A program made the translations under genes and the position numbers. A stretch of DNA of 7,229 bases from Lachnoclostridium sp. UBA7482 (lineage in GTDB: Bacteria; Bacillota; Clostridia; Lachnospirales; Lachnospiraceae), in NCBI GenBank assembly GCA_002479645.1, contig DLOO01000009.1, positions 41,935 through 49,163 on the forward strand. The letters run 5' to 3'. Shown here piece after piece: positions 1-4,424 of the stretch. How positions within the stretch are numbered: position 1 is the first letter of the stretch; the number at the start of each line of letters is the position of its first letter. The notes below the pieces were generated by a model. The model made no database searches, had not been told where the DNA came from, and was given only the letters and a program-made list of their open reading frames with translations.

Positions 1-1403
1 CGATCAGTGTGAAGGAAGGCGGAATTATTCGTACCGGCTATTCCGAAGAGGTCGACCGGCTGCGTGCGGCGAAGACCGACGGAAAACAGTGGCTTGCGGA
101 TCTTGAAGCAAGAGAACGCGATGCGACCGGAATTAAGAATTTGAAAATTAAATTCAACCGTGTGTTCGGATACTATTTTGAGGTCACCAATTCCTTTAAG
201 GAAATGGTTCCGGAGCATTGGATTCGTAAGCAGACGCTTGTGAACGCGGAGCGTTTTACCACGCCGGAGCTGAAGGAGCTTGAGGATACGATTCTCGGTG
301 CGGAGGATCGCCTGTTTGCGCTCGAATACCAGCTCTTTCATGAGGTTCGTGACCGTGTTGCTGCGGAGGTGACGCGCATCCAGCGTACCGCAAAGGCCAT
401 TGCGGTAATTGATGTTCTGGCGTCTCTTGCGTACGTTGCGGAGCACAACCGCTATGTTCGTCCCGAAATCAGCGACAAGGGCGGTATTCACATTGCTGAC
501 GGTCGGCATCCGGTTGTTGAAAAGATGATTTCCGGGGATCTTTTTGTGGCAAACGATACGCATCTGGATAATGGGGAGCAGCGAATCGGCATCATTACCG
601 GACCGAACATGGCAGGGAAATCCACCTATATGCGTCAGACGGCACTGATTGTTCTGATGGCGCAGATTGGTTCGTTTGTACCCGCGAGAGAGGCGCAAAT
701 CGGGCTTACAGACCGTATCTTTACAAGAGTCGGTGCAAGCGACGACCTTGCCAGCGGACAGAGTACCTTTATGGTGGAGATGAATGAGGTTGCCAACATC
801 CTTCGCAATGCGACGAAGAACAGCCTGTTGATTCTGGACGAAATCGGGCGGGGAACCAGTACCTTTGACGGTCTGGCAATCGCTTGGGCGGTTATCGAAC
901 ATGTTGCCAATACTAAGCTGATTGGAGCGAAGACGCTGTTTGCGACGCATTATCATGAACTTACGGAGCTTGAAGGAAAGCTTGCCGGTGTGAAGAACTA
1001 TTGCATTGCGGTAAAGGAGCAGGGGGACGATATCGTTTTTTTGCGAAAAATCATTCGCGGTGGTGCGGATAAGAGCTACGGTATTCAGGTGGCAAGACTG
1101 GCGGGAGTTCCGGAACCGGTGCTTGCCAGAGCGAAGGAAATCGTTGCGGCGCTCGTCGGCAATGACCTTGCCGGTAAGGCCCGGCAAATCGCCGGACAGA
1201 CGAGGGAAGACGCCCAAAAAGCAGGAAAGCCCGCGGCAAGGCAGGAGCAGATTCAGGGACAAATCAGTTTGTTTGACACATTCTCTGCGGATGCGGAAGG
1301 CGCGGAGCACCCGGTGATTACGAAGCTCCGGAATTGTTCCGTAACAACCATGACGCCGATGGAAGCAATGAATTTTCTCTATCAGCTGCAGCAGGAACTC
1401 TAA
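1..1403 (+). CDS. mutS: DNA mismatch repair protein MutS, C-terminal half (partial at left edge)
   Basis: MutS recognises mismatches and small loops in DNA and uses ATP to recruit the downstream repair machinery. The window holds about 466 residues of a protein usually 850-880 long. The frame is open to the left edge (first whole codon at position 3), so the GTG at 9 is an internal valine, not a start. Visible in order: the end of the core/lever region with clamp (FGYYFEVT, about 168-191, then RKQTLVNAERF); the ATPase domain with Walker A GPNMAGKST (600-626); the ST-rich loop DDLASGQSTFMVEMNE; Walker B and signature DEIGRGTSTFDG (837-872); the LFATHYHELT motif (936-965); and the helix-turn-helix dimerisation segment (SYGIQVARLAGVP). 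Near the end QISLF (1260-1274) matches the beta-clamp-binding consensus found in Firmicute MutS. No key residue is missing. The usual partner mutL does not follow. Identification is secure from motif order. Confidence 0.97.
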   Translation, partial: ISVKEGGIIRTGYSEEVDRLRAAKTDGKQWLADLEARERDATGIKNLKIKFNRVFGYYFEVTNSFKEMVPEHWIRKQTLVNAERFTTPELKELEDTILGAEDRLFALEYQLFHEVRDRVAAEVTRIQRTAKAIAVIDVLASLAYVAEHNRYVRPEISDKGGIHIADGRHPVVEKMISGDLFVANDTHLDNGEQRIGIITGPNMAGKSTYMRQTALIVLMAQIGSFVPAREAQIGLTDRIFTRVGASDDLASGQSTFMVEMNEVANILRNATKNSLLILDEIGRGTSTFDGLAIAWAVIEHVANTKLIGAKTLFATHYHELTELEGKLAGVKNYCIAVKEQGDDIVFLRKIIRGGADKSYGIQVARLAGVPEPVLARAKEIVAALVGNDLAGKARQIAGQTREDAQKAGKPAARQEQIQGQISLFDTFSADAEGAEHPVITKLRNCSVTTMTPMEAMNFLYQLQQEL

Positions 1404-1478
1404 AATATCCTGTTATTTCCACTTTTCTTTTGACGGATTCTGTGGTATTCTGTTGATGTACCAAAGAAAATATCGAAA

Positions 1479-1503
1479 TACGAAAGAATTCGTAACGTAC
1501 GAA
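1479..1503. repeat. Three alternating TACGAA/TTCGTA half-sites
   Basis: TACGAA (1479-1484), TTCGTA (1489-1494) and TACGAA (1498-1503) alternate in orientation with spacers of 4 and 3 bases. The middle copy can pair with either neighbour to form a 6-bp hairpin, and TACGAAAG itself is a direct repeat with a 19-bp period. This arrangement could be a protein-binding site or a small alternative-fold RNA element. It lies about 75 bp after mutS and about 375 bp before the next gene, so its target is unclear. The repeats are seen directly; any function is inference. Confidence 0.45.
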
Positions 1504-1597
1504 AGGATTTTAAGCACAAAGGATTCATGAAGTGCCGAAGATAAATCGTTAGAAGATACCGCAGATTTTGATCTACAAAAGAGAAAAATCATGATTC

Positions 1598-1632
1598 AGA
1601 AACACCTTACAGCGATGTAAGGTGTTTCTTTG
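1598..1632 (+). terminator. Hairpin after mutS, probable intrinsic terminator with weak U tract
   Basis: A perfect 13-bp inverted repeat (1598-1610 with 1617-1629, core ACACCTTAC/GTAAGGTGT) encloses a 6-base loop AGCGAT. It is preceded by an A-rich stretch and runs into CTTTG rather than a clean run of T. It is the first strong hairpin after the mutS stop, about 195 nt downstream, so it probably ends that transcript. The poor U tract and its four-base overlap with the next, longer hairpin leave room for another role. Confidence 0.5.
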
Positions 1633-1673
1633 TTGCATAAGAAATTCCTTTGAATTTCTTATGCAACAAAGAA
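1626..1673. repeat. Perfect 22-bp inverted repeat with 4-base loop
   Basis: Arms 1626-1647 and 1652-1673 are exact reverse complements (core TTGCATAAGAAATTC / GAATTTCTTATGCAA) around the loop CTTT. The left arm shares bases 1626-1629 with the preceding hairpin, so the two cannot both form in full. The stem is AT-rich and has no T run after it on either strand, so it is not a typical terminator. It could be a dispersed palindromic repeat, a remnant of a small mobile element, or part of a composite terminator. No transposase or target-site duplication is visible beside it. Confidence 0.6.
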
Positions 1674-1737
1674 GCCTCGCTATGGAATACATATATAATT
1701 GTATTGTATTTGAGTAAGAAACTATGTGTATACCGCA

Positions 1738-1766
1738 TTGCAGGAACGCTGCTTTTGTTCTATACT
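1738..1766 (+). promoter_or_regulatory. Possible sigma-A promoter for the glycoside hydrolase gene
   Basis: A good -10 box TATACT (1761-1766) lies 17 bp after a weak -35 TTGCAG (1738-1743). Transcription would start near 1773 and give a leader of about 107 nt. The leader contains a small imperfect hairpin (1777-1783 with 1792-1798), the 19-bp palindrome and the 21-bp direct repeats. The weak -35 would suit an activator-dependent promoter. A second -10-like TATATT occurs at 1814-1819 inside the palindrome, but it has no convincing -35. Confidence 0.35.
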
Positions 1767-1807
1767 GAAAATAGAGGCTTTCTCGGCATTCGGGAAGCAG
1801 TAGGTCG

Positions 1808-1826
1808 GTATCGTATATTACGATAC
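1808..1826. promoter_or_regulatory. Operator-like palindrome upstream of glycoside hydrolase gene
   Basis: GTATCGTATATTACGATAC is a perfect 8-bp inverted repeat around a 3-base centre. It ends 53 bp before the start codon and contains the -10-like TATATT. The size and symmetry fit the operator of a dimeric sugar-responsive repressor such as a LacI- or GntR-family protein. No regulator gene lies in the window to support a specific assignment. The leader RNA could also form this as a short hairpin. Confidence 0.45.
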
Positions 1827-1863
1827 AACAGTAGAACATATTGATACAAATGTAGAATAATAA
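1822..1863 (+). repeat. Tandem 21-bp direct repeat before the glycoside hydrolase RBS
   Basis: GATACAAnnGTAGAA occurs at 1822-1836 and again at 1843-1857 with a period of exactly 21 bp, or two turns of the helix. The first copy overlaps the right arm of the palindrome, and the second ends just ahead of the ribosome binding site at 1866. Direct repeats at such spacing are typical of sites for AraC-type or response-regulator activators. The position so close to the RBS would instead suit a repressor or roadblock, unless another promoter is used. Confidence 0.45.
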
Positions 1864-1865
1864 AT

Positions 1866-1870
1866 GGAGG
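1866..1870 (+). promoter_or_regulatory. Ribosome binding site of the glycoside hydrolase gene
   Basis: GGAGG ends nine bases before the ATG at 1880 and fixes that start. The ATG at 1864 that overlaps it opens a different frame with no protein-like translation. Confidence 0.85.
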
Positions 1871-1879
1871 AAGTGTTTT

Positions 1880-3319
1880 ATGAACAAAGTGTACAAATCA
1901 CATCTTGGTCCTGCAACCGTTGCAGTGGATCTCGGAGACGGAAGCGAGCGCGGAGAATATGTCAATCAGGATTATATCCTGGAACGCCTTGGTCGCCCGC
2001 ACCGCGCAATCAATTTAATGTATTGTTATTATCCGCTCGATCAGGGCTGGCCGGGACGTGCCAGCGTTGTTCATGCACATGACGATTTGAGCGGCGCATG
2101 GGATTATCCTTATGACGATTATTTCCCTTACGGTGGCGGTCTTGAGGGGAACCTGGAAGGCGAACCCTTTACCTGTATGCGTGATGTAAGACGTCACGGG
2201 CAGGACGTCTGCCTGACCCTGACCATTGATCCATTTGTAGACGAGGCGCGTCTGACCGCTATTGCAAAGGATATGGCAAACTTCGGCCGTGTTACCATGC
2301 GAATCAATCACGAAGCAACCGGAAGCTGGTTTTCTTTTAATAAGCGCGCATCCTATGAAGAGGTTGCGGCATTTTTCGTAAAATGCTGTGAGGTGATGCA
2401 CAGGGAAGCGCCGAATGTACAGGTGGTTCTTTGTCTGGACGGCTGCAAGAGCCTTGACGAAGAGAAGATGGTAATGGAGGAGATTTTTACCGAGGCTGCG
2501 AAGGCTGCGGACATCGTGTCGGTTGACCGTTATCTTGCACTTCATTGGGGCTGGCCGGTTGACGTAGCGCTTCCGGGCGGAAATTCCTTCGGACGCAGTA
2601 AGGTTGAGGAGATTTATCAGCTTGCGAAGAAGTCCTACCATCGCTATATCGCCATGAATAACGGCGTGATTAAGCCGATGGTTATGTCCGAGCTGAATGC
2701 GGACGGGGATGTAACCGGACCTTATGAGCAGGCTGATATGTTTAAGGAATTCTGCGATATGCTGAAGGGGGATAAGGAGCATTGGCTGGACGGATTTACG
2801 ACCTATCAGTTCCGTGACAAGGGACGCCTTGGTCTGGAAATTGAGAATCCGAACAACCCGGATGTAGGGATTGAGCAGCCGCTTCTGAAAACCTATAAGG
2901 AAATCATTGCCGACCCGTTCTTTTCCCCTTCTCAGGAGCAGGGCGAGGAGGTTTCTTTCCCCGCAACGCTTCGCTGGGGTAGTGCAGAGGATTCCGACGG
3001 ATTGATGATGCCGATGGAATTCGAGGCAAATCCGGTATTTCTGGAAGCGTACTTTGATGACGAGCTTATCGAAGAAAACCTGATGCTCTGCATCAATAAC
3101 CGTTGGTTTTACAAAGCCCCCGGTGTAACCTGCGTGGATATGTCCGGCGCATTCTTTGAAAAACCGCTTACCGGTCCCGCCGATATGACGCTGACAATTT
3201 ATGCGCCTCCGGCAACCGGCGAAAATGACCCGGGGCAGGGTGACGATTGGCAGATGAATTATTATCGCACGCTCAATAAGGCGCCCCGAATCCGTGTCGG
3301 ATACAAGCCGGTTCTGTAA
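1880..3319 (+). CDS. Putative intracellular glycoside hydrolase, GH26-like TIM barrel (clan GH-A)
   Basis: This 479-residue protein looks like a retaining glycosidase that acts on an oligosaccharide in the cytoplasm. It has no signal peptide or membrane segment. Residues 40-345 read as a beta/alpha barrel. RINHEATGSW (141-150) resembles the GH26 acid/base motif with His144 and Glu145 in the usual HE pair. PMVMSELNADG (267-276) offers Glu271 as nucleophile at the end of a predicted strand, and DIVSVDRY (211-218) and WLDGFTTYQFRD (302-313) fit neighbouring barrel strands. Residues from about 355 to 479 form a separate, beta-rich tail with several aromatics and no family I recognise. Upstream lie possible operator repeats; downstream is a strong terminator, so it is probably transcribed alone. 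The clan-level call is inferred from motifs. GH26 beta-mannanase, a related GH-A family, or an unclassified family are all possible, and the substrate cannot be read from the sequence. Confidence 0.65.
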   Translation: MNKVYKSHLGPATVAVDLGDGSERGEYVNQDYILERLGRPHRAINLMYCYYPLDQGWPGRASVVHAHDDLSGAWDYPYDDYFPYGGGLEGNLEGEPFTCMRDVRRHGQDVCLTLTIDPFVDEARLTAIAKDMANFGRVTMRINHEATGSWFSFNKRASYEEVAAFFVKCCEVMHREAPNVQVVLCLDGCKSLDEEKMVMEEIFTEAAKAADIVSVDRYLALHWGWPVDVALPGGNSFGRSKVEEIYQLAKKSYHRYIAMNNGVIKPMVMSELNADGDVTGPYEQADMFKEFCDMLKGDKEHWLDGFTTYQFRDKGRLGLEIENPNNPDVGIEQPLLKTYKEIIADPFFSPSQEQGEEVSFPATLRWGSAEDSDGLMMPMEFEANPVFLEAYFDDELIEENLMLCINNRWFYKAPGVTCVDMSGAFFEKPLTGPADMTLTIYAPPATGENDPGQGDDWQMNYYRTLNKAPRIRVGYKPVL

Positions 3320-3354
3320 TTGCAGGCAGATAATCCCCCGGTTTTTGCCTCCGA

Positions 3355-3371
3355 AAATGAATTCTTCATTT
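3355..3371. repeat. Short AT-rich inverted repeat after the glycoside hydrolase gene
   Basis: AAATGAA (3355-3361) and TTCATTT (3365-3371) are exact reverse complements around a 3-base loop. The structure is weak and sits just before the real terminator. It has no T run and probably does little on its own. Confidence 0.3.
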
Positions 3372-3389
3372 GTAGAAAAAAATATGATG

Positions 3390-3429
3390 ATTTCTCTCTC
3401 TGTAGAATGAACGGAGAGAGAAATTTTTT
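3390..3429 (+). terminator. Rho-independent terminator of the glycoside hydrolase gene
   Basis: ATTTCTCTCTC (3390-3400) pairs perfectly with GAGAGAGAAAT (3414-3424). The stem extends inwards by a T-G wobble and two further pairs, leaving a 7-base loop AGAATGA. A run of six T (3424-3429) follows at once. The hairpin begins 70 nt after the stop codon. The textbook form separates this gene from the downstream transport operon. Confidence 0.87.
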
Positions 3430-3613
3430 ATGGGGAATAAATTAGAAAACGAATAAGAGAATAATACATGAAAAATACGATTATATAAGAGAATTATACT
3501 ATTTTTGCGTAATTTATGCCATGAAATGGTCTTTCACATGAAAAATCAAGCAGAAATGGATAAAATTGCTCAAAAACCGGATTCATTTATTAGTAAATAA
3601 GTACAAAAAACGA
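3430..3613. other. AT-rich intergenic stretch with CATGAAA repeats
   Basis: No coding signal or RNA gene is visible. The stretch is far more AT-rich than the genes around it. ACATGAAAAAT occurs exactly twice (3466-3476 and 3536-3546, 70 bp apart), and a third CATGAAA sits at 3520-3526 inside the small palindrome CCATGAAATGG. All lie upstream of the promoter at 3614-3642, so they could be activator sites for the transport operon. In sequence this rich in A and T some repetition is expected by chance. Confidence 0.35.
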
Positions 3614-3642
3614 TTGCCTATTTGCTTTTTTTGTGATACTAT
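3614..3642 (+). promoter_or_regulatory. Extended -10 sigma-A promoter of the YesL/solute-binding protein operon
   Basis: A -35 box TTGCCT (3614-3619) is followed after 17 bp by TACTAT (3637-3642). The TGA just before it (3634-3636) gives the extended -10 form TGnTACTAT. A T-rich spacer and an A-rich start region support it. Transcription would begin near 3649, giving a leader of about 100 nt before the YesL start at 3750. Confidence 0.6.
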
Positions 3643-3652
3643 ATTAAAAAGA

Positions 3653-3720
3653 GTATGGTGCTATTTCCATGAGTTTGCAGAAGAAAAACGGATTATGGTT
3701 CTGATTTGAGACTACCATAC
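3653..3720 (+). other. Leader of the YesL operon with a long-range 7-bp pairing
   Basis: GTATGGT (3653-3659), at the predicted 5' end of the transcript, is the exact reverse complement of ACCATAC (3714-3720), which lies just before the ribosome binding site. TATGGT also recurs at 3694-3699 and could compete for the same partner. This could be a structured leader, but the pairing is short and I recognise no riboswitch class. Confidence 0.25.
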
Positions 3721-3733
3721 GATTTTTATCAGT

Positions 3734-3740
3734 GAGGAGG
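3734..3740 (+). promoter_or_regulatory. Ribosome binding site that sets the YesL start
   Basis: GAGGAGG lies nine bases before the ATG at 3750. An in-frame GTG at 3732 would place this site inside the coding region and add six residues (MRRRRG) that YesL proteins do not need, so 3750 is preferred. Confidence 0.8.
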
Positions 3741-3749
3741 AGAAGAGGA

Positions 3750-4424
3750 ATGAAGAGCTTCTTTGCCTTGGATGGTCCGTTGCTTCGTTGTTTTGACAGG
3801 CTGGGGAAATTGATACTTGCCTCCGTGCTATGGCTGCTTGTTTCATTACCTGTATTCACCATGGGATTGGCTTCAACGGCTTTGTATTACTCCGTAATGA
3901 AGTCCGTTCGCAATGATCGGGATTATGTTATGAAGCAGTTTTATGATGCGCTTCGGAGGGAATGGAAACAGGGGCTCTTCATGGGGTGCCTGTACTTGCT
4001 TGCGTTTGCTCTCCTTTTATTTGATGCGATTGCATGGAGACAGGAGCACAGCGGACGCGGACTTTTTCTTTTCTTACTATGCGCCGCGGCAATCGCGTTT
4101 TTGATGATTTCCGCAGTTTACGTATTTTCTATGATATCCCGCTTTGAGATGCCGACAAAGGATTTGATTCGTATCGCCTTATTTCTGGAGTTTCGGTATT
4201 TACCGTCCTCCGTGGGAATCGGTATGATTTTGGCAGGCTCTCTGTGGCTGATTTCTTTATCTTATTATACGGTACTGTTTGTGCCCGGTACCGCGTGTTA
4301 TTTGATTTCGTCTCTGACGGAACGTATATACCAATCGGTTGTGCCTAAGCCTGAAGCAGGGCGGGAACAGTGGTACGACAAAAAAATCAAGGAGGAAAGC
4401 GATGCAAATCAAGAAACTGGTTAA
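3750..4424 (+). CDS. YesL-like DUF624 family integral membrane protein
   Basis: This 224-residue protein resembles Bacillus subtilis YesL, a membrane protein of unknown activity that is habitually encoded beside carbohydrate ABC-transporter genes. Four hydrophobic segments are visible at about residues 20-42, 76-95, 104-128 and 155-178. The family hallmark is the N-terminal stretch in which an amphipathic start (GPLLRCFDRLGKLI) leads to LWLLVSLPVFTMG and then ALYYSVMK (44-51). YesL proteins are near 210 residues, so this one is full length. The tail after residue 198 is polar and charged, and its last codons overlap the next gene. The 23-nt overlap implies translational coupling with the solute-binding protein. 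The promoter at 3614-3642 probably drives both. A role in assembly or regulation of the sugar transporter is often assumed but not shown. The family call is from hydropathy pattern and motif resemblance. Confidence 0.85.
   Translation: MKSFFALDGPLLRCFDRLGKLILASVLWLLVSLPVFTMGLASTALYYSVMKSVRNDRDYVMKQFYDALRREWKQGLFMGCLYLLAFALLLFDAIAWRQEHSGRGLFLFLLCAAAIAFLMISAVYVFSMISRFEMPTKDLIRIALFLEFRYLPSSVGIGMILAGSLWLISLSYYTVLFVPGTACYLISSLTERIYQSVVPKPEAGREQWYDKKIKEESDANQETG
4389..4395 (+). promoter_or_regulatory. Ribosome binding site of the solute-binding protein gene
   Basis: AAGGAGG ends six bases before the ATG at 4402 and lies inside the last codons of the YesL gene. It sets the start at 4402. An in-frame GTG at 4339 would put 21 unrelated residues ahead of an otherwise typical signal peptide. 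Confidence 0.88.

Noticed and set aside
1430..1459. Possible promoter after mutS with a good -35 TTGACG (1430-1435)
   Set aside because: At 16-18 bp spacing only TTGATG/TGATGT is found, which is a poor -10; the better TATTCT at 1446-1451 is only 10 bp away.
1573..1965. 130-codon open frame on the minus strand across the intergenic region and the start of the glycosidase
   Set aside because: It covers the hairpins and the beginning of a well-supported plus-strand gene, is low in protein-like character, and has no convincing RBS.
2015..2782. 255-codon open frame on the minus strand opposite the glycosidase
   Set aside because: Antisense shadow of a gene with an RBS and catalytic motifs; its translation shows no recognisable domain.
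3371..3407. TGTAGAA repeated at 3371-3377 and 3401-3407, resembling the GTAGAA of the 21-bp repeats
   Set aside because: The second copy forms part of the terminator stem and loop, and the 30-bp spacing and short length are compatible with chance.
3732..3749. GTG start for the YesL protein at 3732
   Set aside because: It would place the GAGGAGG ribosome binding site inside the coding region; the ATG at 3750 is correctly spaced.
4339..4401. GTG start for the solute-binding protein at 4339
   Set aside because: It adds 21 residues before a normal signal peptide and ignores the AAGGAGG six bases before the ATG at 4402.
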